A stretch of 64,000 bases of DNA from an uncultured Pelagibacteraceae bacterium (GTDB lineage: Bacteria; Pseudomonadota; Alphaproteobacteria; Pelagibacterales; Pelagibacteraceae). Positions 42,523 to 53,476 of the stretch are shown here, one piece after another; position 1 is the stretch's first letter; each line of letters begins with the position of its first letter. The stretch spans positions 60,228 to 124,227 of the forward strand of contig CACEDU010000004.1 in the NCBI GenBank assembly GCA_902558435.1. The letters are read 5' to 3'. Under the pieces are notes generated by a model, which was not told the origin of the DNA, searched no databases, and saw only the letters and a program-made list of their open reading frames with translations. Position numbers and translations under genes: made by a program.

Positions 42523-44147
42523 ATTTTATTGATTTGCCATTCAATAAGTTGGTCGTTATTTTGAGTAACTCCTGAGATAAAAATATTCTGGTTTTCCATA
42601 TATTTATTTTTATTACCGAAGTATAGCCCAGTTTCAACCCCAACCAATCCATCATTTGAAAAGAATCTCCAACCAGAATTCTCTAATTCAATTAATACAG
42701 ATTTATTGTCTTGAAGTTTAGTTACCTTAATATTTGGCAAAAGATGAAATCTAATCTCAAAGTTTGTGACCTTAAAATTCTTTTTTTTAATAAGTTTTTC
42801 TTTCCCAAGAAGAATATTTTTATTACAATCAAATTCCAAATTTCTTTGATGTATTACACCGTATTTTGATAAATATCCATCATGAGAACATTTAATACTC
42901 CAGTAATTTTTTTCATAACTTACAATATTATCAAATGTTTTAAATCCTTTACTTACAACACTTGGGCCTTTCCTTTTCTTTTTAAAATCACATGGTGAAG
43001 AGTTATCTAAAATTAATGTCGAGTGTGTAGCTGTTGATTTTGAAATTGAATTCAATTGATGGTTATGATCTTGAAAATAACCTGAGTTTGTTATTAGTTT
43101 TTTATCTTTAAAAAAAAATTCAAAGGATAACGGCCCGCTTTGATAATTTTCGGAGTAATCTTTTGCTGGATTGCTTCCAGTATCCATAGCAAGAACTACA
43201 TTTTTATTTTTTAAGATTGTGTACCCAGATATATTAAATTTTTCATTTTTAAATTTATATCTAAAAAGAGATAAATATTTATCAAAATCTTTGTTATTAA
43301 AGTTGTTGTTTCCATTAAATAGCAAGCTTTGATTTAACGACCCCCACATAAAATCATAAGATTTTCCAAGATAGTGAATAATTTCATTTAAGTATTCAGG
43401 AATATCATTAAAAGAATCTTTCAATAGTTCTCTGACTAAAATAAAATATTTTAAATAAAAAACTATTTGTCTTATATTTCTTGATTTTGGGAAATAACTA
43501 TTATCAAAAGAAGTATTAATAATTTTTTTTAGTAAATCTAATCCGTAATCTAAATATCTATTATTTTTGTATGCTATGCCTGAAAGCGTTACAGCTGTAC
43601 ACCCAATCATTTTATTATTTAAGTCAGAAGACCTATCAATTTCATTAATTAAATGATTTACTTGCTTACTTATTATTTCATTAAAATTATTCTTATACTC
43701 ATTGTCCGATTCATCATATGTTATTTTTGAATTTGAAATCCATGCAATTATTCTCTTTGAAAGAATATCTATTTCCCAACTTTTTGACTCATAATTTTGA
43801 TTTTTTTTTATCCAATTTTCAATAATTGTCTGTGTAACCTTATTGGAAGATTTAAGATCTATTGAAAATAGCCAGTAAAAACTGTGAAGTTTTTTAAAAT
43901 CATTGTAATTTAAATGTTTATTTTCCCATATTGATTGAATATTAAAATCTTCAATTTTTTTTTTCTGTTTTTCATATTTTATAAGCGAACTCAGAATATT
44001 TAGACTTGGTTGATAAACCAAATTATTTTCGTCAACTTTAGAAATTTTTTTATTATAAATTGAGGAATTTAAATAAATTTTTCGTACTTGATTTTTAATT
44101 ATAAAATAAAATTCATTGATATAATTAAAAGAACTTTTTAAAAACAT
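42519..44147 (-). CDS. Heparinase II/III family protein
   Basis: NSISKSTATHSTLILDNSSPC, GPLSFEFFFKDKKLITNSGYFQD; purH neighbour. Confidence 0.85.
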   Translation of the reverse strand: MFLKSSFNYINEFYFIIKNQVRKIYLNSSIYNKKISKVDENNLVYQPSLNILSSLIKYEKQKKKIEDFNIQSIWENKHLNYNDFKKLHSFYWLFSIDLKSSNKVTQTIIENWIKKNQNYESKSWEIDILSKRIIAWISNSKITYDESDNEYKNNFNEIISKQVNHLINEIDRSSDLNNKMIGCTAVTLSGIAYKNNRYLDYGLDLLKKIINTSFDNSYFPKSRNIRQIVFYLKYFILVRELLKDSFNDIPEYLNEIIHYLGKSYDFMWGSLNQSLLFNGNNNFNNKDFDKYLSLFRYKFKNEKFNISGYTILKNKNVVLAMDTGSNPAKDYSENYQSGPLSFEFFFKDKKLITNSGYFQDHNHQLNSISKSTATHSTLILDNSSPCDFKKKRKGPSVVSKGFKTFDNIVSYEKNYWSIKCSHDGYLSKYGVIHQRNLEFDCNKNILLGKEKLIKKKNFKVTNFEIRFHLLPNIKVTKLQDNKSVLIELENSGWRFFSNDGLVGVETGLYFGNKNKYMENQNIFISGVTQNNDQLIEWQINKI

Positions 44148-44148
44148 T

Positions 44149-44808
44149 TTATATTGATTTTAGTTTTTCAATATTAGTTTTGATATCTCCATTATTTTCT
44201 TTGAATACCGTAGTGCCAGATACCAAAATATCAGCTCCAGCTTCTAAGATTATTTTTGAATTACTAAAATTTATTCCACCATCTACCTCAATACTAAAGT
44301 GGTATTGGTTTTTTTCTTTAATATCTTTTAATTCTTTAATTTTTGTTAATACCTCTGGCATAAATTCTTGCCCACCAAAACCAGGATTGACACTCATAAC
44401 TAGCACCAAATCAATGTGTTCTATTTCATCAATTAAAGTCTTTATTTCAGTTTTTGGATTTAAAGAAACCCCAGCCTTTTTACCTAACTTTTTAATTAAA
44501 TTTATTGAATCTTTCAAATTTTCAGTAGCTTCAGGGTGAATTGTTATAATATCAGCACCTGCTTTTGCGTAATTTTCAATATATCTGTGTACAGGTGAGA
44601 TCATTAAATGCACATCAAAAGGAAGCTTAGTATACTCCCTTAAGTTTTTAATTACTGGAGGTCCAATTGTTAAATTTGGAACAAAGTGGCCATCCATTAC
44701 ATCGACATGAATTAAGTCAGCACCACCCTCTTCAAGTTTCTTAATTTCATTTCCTAGTTGACTGAAATCAGCAGATAATATTGAAGGGGATATTTGAATT
44801 TTTTTCAT
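44149..44808 (-). CDS. rpe: Ribulose-phosphate 3-epimerase
   Basis: ISPSILSADFSQLGNEIKKLEEGGADLIHVDVMDGHFVPNLTIGP. Confidence 0.98.
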   Translation of the reverse strand: MKKIQISPSILSADFSQLGNEIKKLEEGGADLIHVDVMDGHFVPNLTIGPPVIKNLREYTKLPFDVHLMISPVHRYIENYAKAGADIITIHPEATENLKDSINLIKKLGKKAGVSLNPKTEIKTLIDEIEHIDLVLVMSVNPGFGGQEFMPEVLTKIKELKDIKEKNQYHFSIEVDGGINFSNSKIILEAGADILVSGTTVFKENNGDIKTNIEKLKSI

Positions 44809-44850
44809 TTGATACTAAAATATTTCTATCAATTTTTTTTTCTATTTGAA

Positions 44851-45201
44851 TTAGTTTTTACTAAATATTCTATATAATTCTTGAGCTATTTCACTTTCTA
44901 AAGGAAATGAAAGCATTCCCATTACCGAATAACCAAGTAAATAAGGCATTAAATAGAAACGAGCCATATAAAAGAACCAAGCTACATAAAGTGGTACTAA
45001 AGGCCCTACCAAAAAGCTTGGGGTAATCGGTTTAAACACATTTATTAGTGGATTTGTGAGTTTTACAAAAACTTTCATAAAGAAGAACTGTGAATCTTCT
45101 CTTTGAAAAATGTTCATCGCTACTCTTCCAATCAATGTCCACATAATGACTCCTAAAATGTAATCGATTATATAAACTAATGGATGAAAGTTAGCAGACA
45201 T
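44851..45201 (-). CDS. YggT-like small membrane protein
   Basis: TM segments, KLTNPLINVFKPITPSF motif resembling YggT. Confidence 0.5.
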   Translation of the reverse strand: MSANFHPLVYIIDYILGVIMWTLIGRVAMNIFQREDSQFFFMKVFVKLTNPLINVFKPITPSFLVGPLVPLYVAWFFYMARFYLMPYLLGYSVMGMLSFPLESEIAQELYRIFSKN

Positions 45202-45215
45202 AATTTTAAGAAAAA

Positions 45216-45238
45216 AGGGGCGAACTTAATCCGCCCCT
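45216..45238 (-). terminator. Rho-independent terminator of the actP transcript
   Basis: AGGGGCG-AACTTAATC-CGCCCCT stem with T-tract on the minus strand. Confidence 0.85.
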
Positions 45239-45250
45239 AAGTTTTATTAT

Positions 45251-47062
45251 TTATTTCTGTGCTAGTACCGTCTTACCGCTTGGTACACGTACATCATCAA
45301 CCATTTTCTGAGTAGCTGCATCTGGTGCTGCAGTTATTAAACTGACAACAATCATAGAAACTAAACTTACAGCTGCTCCAACTATTCCAAACGTAAGTTG
45401 AGTTATGCCCAAGAAACCAGATCCTCCATTTCTTACCCATATTAGGTAAGCAGTTCCAGATATAAGTCCTAGTAGCATTCCCGCAACAGCGCCTGGTGCA
45501 TTAGCTCTCTTCCACCATACACCAAGTACAAGTGGGAAGAATAGTCCTGACATAGCAAAGTCAAAAGCCCAAATTACCGAACCTAAGATACCTTGTATCT
45601 CTAACGCGGCTATTGTTGCTCCTGCAAAACCAATTAATACAAGTAGTACCCTTGCAACAATTAGTCTTTTCGCTGTCTCAGCTTTTGGATTAATTATTTT
45701 GTAGTAAATATCATGAGATAACGCATTTGATATTGCTAACACTAATCCATCTGCAGTTGACATTGCAGCCGCCATACCTCCAGCAGCAACTAGACCTGAA
45801 ATTACATAAGGTAATCCTGCAATCTCTGGTGTTGCTAATACAACAGCTTTACCACCCATAAAGAACTCATTAAGTTCAAGAGTTCCATTACCATTAAAGT
45901 CACTGATAAACATTAAGTTTGCTTGGTTCCAGTTTTGATACCAATCAATAGCTTGAACTTCCGCAATTGTTTTACCAATAATTCCAGTCGGTAGCGTTGG
46001 GTCTATTAAAGATAGTTTAGATAATGTAGCTAACATCGGTGCAGAAGAATAAAGTAGGAAAATAAAGAATAGTGACCAACCTACTGATCTTCTTGCAGTT
46101 CTTACACTTGGAGTTGTAAAGTATCTCATCATAACGTGAGGTAGCGATGCAGTTCCTGCCATCATACACACTGCTAATGAAATAAATGCCCAAGGAGTTG
46201 CATTAACCGAAGAATGCGCTTTAGTTATTCCAGCTAAACCTTTTGGAACTGTTGCTAAATCAGCAGCAGAGTTTTTAACAAAACCAAATTGACCTTCTAG
46301 TTCTGCAATTCTTGCAACCTCATCAGCTAACATAAAGTGTGGGAAGAAACCTGCTCCCAACTTACTGCTAATCCAAAATACTGGAAGTAAGTAAGCTATA
46401 ATTAACACAATGTATTGAGCCACTTGCGTCCAAGTTACAGCTCTCATTCCACCAAGCATTGAGCACATCAAAATACTTGCTAACCCTACATAAACAGCTA
46501 TCCCAAATGGAATATCTAATGCTACAGATGCAATTGTACCTGTTGCATTAATTTGTGCTGTTACATAAGTGAATGAAGCTACTGTTAAAACTATGACTGC
46601 ACTAAATCTTGCTAAGTTACCACCATAACGTGTTCCTATAAAATCTGGAACAGTATAACATCCAAATTTTCTAAGATACGGTGCTAATAACGAAGCAACT
46701 AGTACATATCCACCAGTCCACCCAACAAGTAGAGCCATATATCCATAGCCTTTGAAATAAATTCCACCTGCCATAGCAACGAAAGATGCACCTGACATCC
46801 AGTCAGCAGCAGTTGCCATACCATTGAAGACAGTTGGAACTTGTCTTCCAGCTACATAATAAGCATCAACTTGTAGTGTTCTAGATAACCAACCAATTAA
46901 AGCATAAATCAAAACTGTAAAAGCTACAAAAAAGATTCCAATTAATTTTGCAGACATTCCAGCTTGTTCAGCTATTGCCATCAGAATAATAAATACAAGA
47001 AATCCTCCGGTATATATTCCGTAGACCTTTGGTAAATTATCTATAAATTTACCTTTTATCAT
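45251..47062 (-). CDS. Sodium:solute symporter (cation/acetate symporter ActP-like)
   Basis: VDAYYVAGRQVPTVFNGMATAADWMSGASFVAMAG; paired with DUF4212 subunit. Confidence 0.93.
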   Translation of the reverse strand: MIKGKFIDNLPKVYGIYTGGFLVFIILMAIAEQAGMSAKLIGIFFVAFTVLIYALIGWLSRTLQVDAYYVAGRQVPTVFNGMATAADWMSGASFVAMAGGIYFKGYGYMALLVGWTGGYVLVASLLAPYLRKFGCYTVPDFIGTRYGGNLARFSAVIVLTVASFTYVTAQINATGTIASVALDIPFGIAVYVGLASILMCSMLGGMRAVTWTQVAQYIVLIIAYLLPVFWISSKLGAGFFPHFMLADEVARIAELEGQFGFVKNSAADLATVPKGLAGITKAHSSVNATPWAFISLAVCMMAGTASLPHVMMRYFTTPSVRTARRSVGWSLFFIFLLYSSAPMLATLSKLSLIDPTLPTGIIGKTIAEVQAIDWYQNWNQANLMFISDFNGNGTLELNEFFMGGKAVVLATPEIAGLPYVISGLVAAGGMAAAMSTADGLVLAISNALSHDIYYKIINPKAETAKRLIVARVLLVLIGFAGATIAALEIQGILGSVIWAFDFAMSGLFFPLVLGVWWKRANAPGAVAGMLLGLISGTAYLIWVRNGGSGFLGITQLTFGIVGAAVSLVSMIVVSLITAAPDAATQKMVDDVRVPSGKTVLAQK

Positions 47063-47325
47063 TTGTCACCCTCTCTTTCAGAAAATCCGAACTCATCATC
47101 TATTTTCTCTTGTCGACCTGCAAACCAGAAAATTAAAATGACGAAGATCGCAAGTGATCCTTGACATGTAAACCAATACGTTAAAGGATATCCAAATGGT
47201 CTAATGCTAGATTCTTGCATTTCGGCTCCGAAGAGAAAGATGCCAATTGAGAAAACAAACCAAATTGCTAATGTAATAAAAAGCAAATTTCTGGTTTTTT
47301 CCCAGTGTTGTTCTTGTTTTGACAT
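47059..47325 (-). CDS. DUF4212 sodium/substrate symporter small subunit
   Basis: HWEKTRNLLFITLAIWFVFSIGIFLF ... FGYPLTYWFTCQGSLAIFVILIFWFA. Confidence 0.93.
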   Translation of the reverse strand: MSKQEQHWEKTRNLLFITLAIWFVFSIGIFLFGAEMQESSIRPFGYPLTYWFTCQGSLAIFVILIFWFAGRQEKIDDEFGFSEREGDK

Positions 47326-47445
47326 TTTTTTCTCTCCCTATAGGTTAAAGAAATAACCTTACTGATAATCAAATTTATTTAAACCCTTAAAAACACTCGA
47401 TATTGTGGCATTTTTACATTATATATCAACATATTAGGTAGATAA

Positions 47446-48072
47446 ATGGCCCTCAAATACAGATTCAATCTTAAAGATATAAAACTTGAAGATTTTAAAG
47501 TTTATTTAGTTGCGATGTTTAAGGGCATTTTGCCTAAGAAGAAAATTAAGAACATTGATGATCTTAGGCAATTTGTTCAGCAAAAATCTGCTTGGGTATC
47601 TCAAGTTACTTTATATAACTATTTAAAAACGAGAATGGGAACTAAGTGGGTTCTGCATTTTGATGACGAAAAGTTCTTAACTTCAATAAATACAGCAAAG
47701 TGGAATATTTATGCAATATCTCTTCAAGATTTGTCATTTTATACAGTTTCGTATTTATATGTTTTTTATAATTATAAGGAAACAGACAAAGCATCTGAAA
47801 TTTACAATGATATTCTCAATAAAGAGTTAGAAAATGGTATGCCCACAGAGATTGTCGATGAGGCAAGAATAAGTTTTAAAAAAAGATTAGATCAAATTAA
47901 GTGGGAGGAATATTATAAATCTTGGCCATTTAATGAAAGTGCTTTGGCTTTATATAATTGGGCTCCTGTCGCGAATGAATTAAAAACTTTAGATAGGAAA
48001 ATTGTTTTGAATTCAATGATTTTAAAATGGGACAATATTAAAGAGGAGTTTTCGAAATTAATAAAGATCTAA
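47446..48072 (+). CDS. Conserved hypothetical protein beside acetate genes
   Basis: Long ORF with [43 protein letters not shown]; no recognised domain. Confidence 0.75.
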   Translation: MALKYRFNLKDIKLEDFKVYLVAMFKGILPKKKIKNIDDLRQFVQQKSAWVSQVTLYNYLKTRMGTKWVLHFDDEKFLTSINTAKWNIYAISLQDLSFYTVSYLYVFYNYKETDKASEIYNDILNKELENGMPTEIVDEARISFKKRLDQIKWEEYYKSWPFNESALALYNWAPVANELKTLDRKIVLNSMILKWDNIKEEFSKLIKI

Positions 48073-50066
48073 ATATTTTTTCTATTGTCTACCAAACTGT
48101 CAACAACCGAAGGATCTGCTAAGGTCGTTGTATCTCCTAATTGACCATGTTCATTCGCAGCTATTTTTCTCAAAATTCTTCGCATTATTTTTCCAGATCT
48201 AGTTTTTGGAAGTCCTGGAGCAAACTGTATTAAGTCCGGTGTAGCAATTGGACCAATTTGCTTTCTAACCCAAAGTTTTAAATCTCTTTCTAAATCAAGA
48301 GTACTTTTTTCCCCTGCATTTAAAGTCACATAACAATAAAGTCCATTGCCTTTAATATCGTGTGGATAGCCAACCACTGCTGCTTCAGCAACTTTTGGAT
48401 GAGCTACAAAAGCACTTTCGATTTCCGCAGTACCTAAATTATGTCCGGATACTATTATGACATCATCTACTCTTCCAGTTATCCAATAATAACCATCTTT
48501 ATCTCTTCTACATCCGTCTCCTGTAAAATATTTTCCATCAAATTGTGAAAAATATGTATCAATAAATCTCTGGTGGTCTCCATACACAGTTCTCATTTGT
48601 CCTGGCCAAGATTGTGCTATACATAATCTTCCTTGAGCTTCTCCTTTTAATACTTTTCCATCTTTATCTAATATTTCTGGTTTTATCCCGTAAAATGGTT
48701 TTGTTGCAGAGCCAGGTTTTAAATCTATTGCGCCTGTTTGTGGACTTATTAATATCCCACCTGTCTCAGTTTGCCACCAGGTGTCAACAATTGGACATCT
48801 GCTATCTCCAACAGTTTTAAAATACCATTCCCAGGCCTCAGGATTTATTGGCTCTCCAACAGTACCTAAAAGTTTTAAAGTTTTTCTGGAAGTTTTTTTA
48901 ACAGGTTTATCTCCTTCTCTCATTAGAGCTCTAATTGCCGTAGGAGCAGTATAGAAAATATTGACTTTATATTTATCAACTATTTGCCACCATCTTGATG
49001 TGTCAGGATAAGTTGGAATTCCCTCAAACATTATTGTAGTTGCGCCATTAGCAAGTGGACCATAAATAATATAACTGTGTCCAGTAACCCACCCAATATC
49101 AGCTGTGCACCAATAAATATCTTTTGGTTTGTAGTTGAAAATATATTGGTGGGTCATTGATGCGTAAACCATATAACCACCAGTTGTATGAAGAACACCT
49201 TTTGGCTTTCCAGTTGAACCAGATGTGTAAAGAATAAACAGAGGATCTTCAGCACCCATTTCCTCAGGCTCACATTTTGATGATACTTTTTTAGTCATTT
49301 GATGATACCAAACATCTCTATCATTAAACCAATCTATTTTCTTAGTACCAGTTCTTTTTACTACAATACATTTTTTTACATTCGGACAGCTTTGCAGGGC
49401 TTCATCAGTAATAGATTTCAATGGAATTGTTTTACCACCTCTAACTCCTTCATCTGCAGTTATTACATAATCGGATTCACAGTCATTAATTCTTCCCGAA
49501 ATACTATCTGGAGAAAAACCACCAAATATTATTGAGTGAACTGCACCTATTCTTGCGCATGCCAGCATTGTATAGGCAAGCTCAGGTATCATAGTTAGAT
49601 AAATTGTTACTCTATCTCCTTTTTGAACTCCTAAATTTTTTAAACCATTTGCCGCTTTGCAAACTTCTTTATGTAATTCCTTGTAGCTAATTTTCTTTTG
49701 AACTTTTGGATCATCACCAACCCAGATAATTGCAGTTTTGTCAGCATTTTTTTTTAAATGTCTATCAATACAATTTGCTGATGCGTTCAATGTACCGTCA
49801 TAAAACCATTTAATATGAACGTCATCTTTACTGTACTTTACATCTTTAATTTTTTTATAAGGTTTAATCCAATTTATTCTTTTTCCTTCTTTTTTCCAAA
49901 ACCCATCATTATCTTTTATAGATTCATTATATTTTTTTAAATATTGAGACCTTGTAACAATTGCTTTGCTAATCCAATCTTTTTGAGTTTTATAAATAGT
50001 TTCTTTAGTTTTCTTGGAAACTATTTTTTTTTTAACTTTTTTTTTTGTTTTTTTTTTCTTAGGCAT
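48069..50066 (-). CDS. acs: Acetyl-CoA synthetase
   Basis: [64 protein letters not shown]. Confidence 0.98.
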   Translation of the reverse strand: MPKKKKTKKKVKKKIVSKKTKETIYKTQKDWISKAIVTRSQYLKKYNESIKDNDGFWKKEGKRINWIKPYKKIKDVKYSKDDVHIKWFYDGTLNASANCIDRHLKKNADKTAIIWVGDDPKVQKKISYKELHKEVCKAANGLKNLGVQKGDRVTIYLTMIPELAYTMLACARIGAVHSIIFGGFSPDSISGRINDCESDYVITADEGVRGGKTIPLKSITDEALQSCPNVKKCIVVKRTGTKKIDWFNDRDVWYHQMTKKVSSKCEPEEMGAEDPLFILYTSGSTGKPKGVLHTTGGYMVYASMTHQYIFNYKPKDIYWCTADIGWVTGHSYIIYGPLANGATTIMFEGIPTYPDTSRWWQIVDKYKVNIFYTAPTAIRALMREGDKPVKKTSRKTLKLLGTVGEPINPEAWEWYFKTVGDSRCPIVDTWWQTETGGILISPQTGAIDLKPGSATKPFYGIKPEILDKDGKVLKGEAQGRLCIAQSWPGQMRTVYGDHQRFIDTYFSQFDGKYFTGDGCRRDKDGYYWITGRVDDVIIVSGHNLGTAEIESAFVAHPKVAEAAVVGYPHDIKGNGLYCYVTLNAGEKSTLDLERDLKLWVRKQIGPIATPDLIQFAPGLPKTRSGKIMRRILRKIAANEHGQLGDTTTLADPSVVDSLVDNRKNI

Positions 50067-50076
50067 GAATTTTTTT

Positions 50077-50493
50077 TTATTTAATTCTACCCATGTTCAA
50101 AATTATTTTCCAGCTTTTAGTATCAATTGGCATAACTGAAAGTCTACTTTGTCTGATCAGGGATAAGTTCTCTAAAGCCTTAGTTTTTTTGATATTTTCA
50201 AGTGTTACAGGATTTTGAAGTTTATTTTTAAATTTGACCTTAACTGCAACAAACCTTTTTTTTTTATCTGTTGGATCAATGAATGCGGTTTTTATAACTT
50301 CAACAATACCAACAATCTCTTTTCCTATATTAGAATGATAAAAAAAACAAAGATCTCCTCTTTGCATTTTTTTTAAATTATTGGCTGCTTGATAATTTCT
50401 AACACCATCCCAGTCAGCACCTTTTTCTCCAGCTTTGATTTGTTGATCAATTGACCATACATCTGGTTCAGATTTCACTAACCAATATTGCAT
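50077..50493 (-). CDS. EVE-domain protein
   Basis: [55 protein letters not shown]. Confidence 0.95.
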   Translation of the reverse strand: MQYWLVKSEPDVWSIDQQIKAGEKGADWDGVRNYQAANNLKKMQRGDLCFFYHSNIGKEIVGIVEVIKTAFIDPTDKKKRFVAVKVKFKNKLQNPVTLENIKKTKALENLSLIRQSRLSVMPIDTKSWKIILNMGRIK

Positions 50494-50607
50494 CTATTTT
50501 CTTTTTCTTTTTTCTTTTTTAAGTTTTCTTTTTTCCTTTAAGGAAAGCTTGGCTTTTTTCATTACACTTGCATCCTTAAATGATTTACCACTATATCTTT
50601 TTGACAT
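50494..50607 (-). CDS. Small highly basic protein, 37 aa (not in supplied ORF track)
   Basis: MSKRYSGKSFKDASVMKKAKLSLKEKRKLKKEKRKRK*; exactly fills the gap between tsaD stop and EVE start. Confidence 0.6.
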   Translation of the reverse strand: MSKRYSGKSFKDASVMKKAKLSLKEKRKLKKEKRKRK

Positions 50608-51681
50608 TTATAATCTAACTCCTGCTCCTTTTAAAAACTTTGCTTTTTTGTCAAGTGTTAGTCTTGGATTTGCTGGTAGATCTAATCTATCAAATTTTTT
50701 GATTTTATATTTTTCAAGACCAACAAGAGCAATCATAGCTGCATTATCTCCACATAATTCTGGAGCAGGAAAAATTGGTTTAAAATTATTTTTCTTACAC
50801 ACTTTTATTAATTTTTTTCTTATACCTAAGTTAGCCGCAACACCTCCAGCAATTACAAAACTTCTCTCCTTTTTTTTGTTTATTTTCATGAATTCATCAA
50901 ATGCTATTTGAGTTTTGACTTCTAAAATTTCTTCAATTGTTTTTTGAAAAGATGCTGCAAGATCATATTTGTCTTGCTTAAATTTTATAGAGCTTGATAT
51001 CCTTAAAATTGCTGTTTTAAGACCTGCAAATGATAAGTTGCATCCTCCTTTATTTATGATTGGTTTAGGAAGTTTAAATTTGTTCGCATCTCCCTGCTTT
51101 GCAAAACTTTCTAACTTTGGTCCTCCTGGAAATTCAATACCTAAAAGTTTTGCGGTTTTGTCAAATGCTTCCCCCAATGCATCATCAATTGTTGTTCCTA
51201 ATCTTTTGTATTTTCCAAGTCCATTAACACTCAGAAATTGAGTATGCCCTCCTGAAATTAGTAATAATAGATATGGAAAATTTAATTTTGTACTAAGTCT
51301 AGGGCTTAAGGCATGTCCCTCAAGATGATTTACACCAATAAAAGGTACATTTAGGCTTGCAGATAAAGCTTTACCAAAGTTTAAACCAACAGTAAGGCAA
51401 ACAATTAAGCCTGGGCCAGATGTAGAAGCAATTGCAGAAACATCATTTAAATTAATACCGCTTTCAGTGATTGCTTTTTTTGCAATTAAATCAATTTTTT
51501 CAACATGTGACCGTGCTGCAAGCTCAGGAACTACACCTCCAAATTCTTTATGAATATCAAATTGACTTGAAACTACGTTAGATAATATTTTTATCTTACC
51601 ATTTTTATCCTCTTCTATGATGGATACTGCTGTCTCATCGCAACTTGTCTCAATTCCTAAGATTAATTTTTTTTCATTCAT
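50608..51681 (-). CDS. tsaD: tRNA N6-adenosine threonylcarbamoyltransferase
   Basis: LILGIETSCDETAVSII; GVNHLEGHALSPRL; LLISGGHTQFL. Confidence 0.98.
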   Translation of the reverse strand: MNEKKLILGIETSCDETAVSIIEEDKNGKIKILSNVVSSQFDIHKEFGGVVPELAARSHVEKIDLIAKKAITESGINLNDVSAIASTSGPGLIVCLTVGLNFGKALSASLNVPFIGVNHLEGHALSPRLSTKLNFPYLLLLISGGHTQFLSVNGLGKYKRLGTTIDDALGEAFDKTAKLLGIEFPGGPKLESFAKQGDANKFKLPKPIINKGGCNLSFAGLKTAILRISSSIKFKQDKYDLAASFQKTIEEILEVKTQIAFDEFMKINKKKERSFVIAGGVAANLGIRKKLIKVCKKNNFKPIFPAPELCGDNAAMIALVGLEKYKIKKFDRLDLPANPRLTLDKKAKFLKGAGVRL

Positions 51682-51735
51682 AAATATTTATAATTAATAC
51701 AATTAAACTATAAGAATGTAATAAAAATAAGAATT

Positions 51736-52647
51736 ATGAAAAAAGATAAATTTATAATTGGTACTCGGGGAAGTAAGTTAGCTCAAATTTATACTGAAAA
51801 AGTGATGAAATTTCTTAAAAAAGTTTCATCAACTCACATAGAAATTAAAAAAATAGTCACCAGTGGAGACGAAAATCAAAAGGACAGACTTTCAAATATT
51901 GGAGGTAAAGGCTTATTTTCAAAAAAAATTGAAATAGAATTAATTAATCATAATATAGATATAGCAGTACATGCTTTAAAAGATATGCCATCTATTGAAA
52001 CTGAAGGTCTTGTAACAAATTTTTATTTAAAAAGAAATTCACCTAACGAAATATTTATTAGTAATAGCAATGTTAAGTTTCAAGATCTTAAACCAAATTC
52101 AATTATTGGAACGTCTTCATATAGAAGAGAGTATCAACTTAAAAGAATTAGATCAGATTTGAGATATAAATTAATAAGAGGAAATGTGGACACTAGGATT
52201 AAGAAATTAGAGAATGGAGATTACGATGCAATTTTACTTTCAAAAGCTGGTATTGAAGCTTTGGGATTGACAAATAAAATTACACAGGAATTTAATACAG
52301 AGGAGCTAATACCCTGTGCTGGTCAAGGAATTATTGCCATGCAATGTAGAGAAAATGATAAAGAAATAATAAATATTTTGGAAAAAATTAACGATAATCA
52401 GTCGAGAATAATTGCAAATGCTGAGAGAAAAGTTTTGAAAATTCTAGAAGGAGATTGTGATACAGCAGTTGGTGTCTATGCAAAAATTAACAAAGATATT
52501 GTAAATATAAAGGCAGAACTTTTCTCAGTTGATGGAAAACAGAGATTTTTTGTTGAAGAAAGTGAAAATAAAAAAATGATTAATGATCTAAGTATTAAGA
52601 TTGGAGAAAAATTAAAATCGGAGTCAAAAGGATCATACAAAAGTTAA
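51736..52647 (+). CDS. hemC: Hydroxymethylbilane synthase
   Basis: IIGTRGSKLAQIYTEKV; AVHALKDMPS; GTSSYRREYQLK; EGDCDTAVGVYA. Confidence 0.98.
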   Translation: MKKDKFIIGTRGSKLAQIYTEKVMKFLKKVSSTHIEIKKIVTSGDENQKDRLSNIGGKGLFSKKIEIELINHNIDIAVHALKDMPSIETEGLVTNFYLKRNSPNEIFISNSNVKFQDLKPNSIIGTSSYRREYQLKRIRSDLRYKLIRGNVDTRIKKLENGDYDAILLSKAGIEALGLTNKITQEFNTEELIPCAGQGIIAMQCRENDKEIINILEKINDNQSRIIANAERKVLKILEGDCDTAVGVYAKINKDIVNIKAELFSVDGKQRFFVEESENKKMINDLSIKIGEKLKSESKGSYKS

Positions 52648-52648
52648 A

Positions 52649-53347
52649 ATGCATATTTTATTAACAAGGCCGCTTGAAGATAGTAAAGAATTGATCTTAA
52701 GATTTAGTTCTCTGGGGCATAAAGTTTCTCATTTGCCTGTAATAAAAATTAAACCAATTAAATACGAAGAACATGATTATAACCAATTTAAGGGAGTAAT
52801 ATTCACAAGTTCCAATGCGATTAAGAATTTAGATTTAACTAAGGTTGATAAAAAAATTGAATGTTATTGTGTTGGTTCTGCAACAGAAAAAGTTGCAAAA
52901 TTAAATGGTTTTCAAAATATTATCTCTGCGGAGGGAAACGTAAATAATTTAAAAGAATTAATATTACAAAACTTTGACTCAAAGAATGGATCGCTTCTTT
53001 ACGTAAGTGGTGAAATAGTTTCCAGTAAATTAGATAAAGATCTTATTTCTGAGGGTTATTCTTTAAAGAGACTGATTAATTATACTGTTTCACCAACTCA
53101 AGAAATAAAAGAGGAACTTAGAGCACAATTAAAAGCTTCTATTCCCAATATAATTTATGTCTACTCAGAAAATAGCGCTAAGAGTTTATTAAATTTACTT
53201 AAAAAATATGACCTTTTAGACTGTTGGTTGGATACTAATTTAATGTGTTTGGGTGAAAAATCATCGTCAATTTTAAATGAGATCAAGTGGAAAAAAATTT
53301 TTCTATTTAACCCTGGTGAAGAAGAGTTTTTGCTATATAAAATTTAG
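52649..53347 (+). CDS. hemD: Uroporphyrinogen-III synthase
   Basis: ILLTRPLEDSKEL; VIFTSSNAIKNL; CVGSATEKVAK; follows hemC. Confidence 0.92.
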   Translation: MHILLTRPLEDSKELILRFSSLGHKVSHLPVIKIKPIKYEEHDYNQFKGVIFTSSNAIKNLDLTKVDKKIECYCVGSATEKVAKLNGFQNIISAEGNVNNLKELILQNFDSKNGSLLYVSGEIVSSKLDKDLISEGYSLKRLINYTVSPTQEIKEELRAQLKASIPNIIYVYSENSAKSLLNLLKKYDLLDCWLDTNLMCLGEKSSSILNEIKWKKIFLFNPGEEEFLLYKI

Positions 53348-53349
53348 CC

Positions 53350-53472
53350 ATGGGTGTTTTTGATAATTTTACAGGCCTTTTTTTATCGGTATGGGAAAAA
53401 GGGATACTGGGTGTAAACTTTGTCGAGATCTTAATAGGTCTTGGAATATTCTTTATATTCCTAGTTTTTTAG
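53350..53472 (+). CDS. 40 aa ORF, probably the frame-disrupted N-terminal TM segment of the following MscS protein
   Basis: MGVFDNFTGLFLSVWEKGILGVNFVEILIGLGIFFIFLVF*; ends TTT TAG in a T6 run; removing one T joins it to ...VFRGLISKLVIRKLEL. Confidence 0.6.
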   Translation: MGVFDNFTGLFLSVWEKGILGVNFVEILIGLGIFFIFLVF

Positions 53473-53476
53473 AGGC

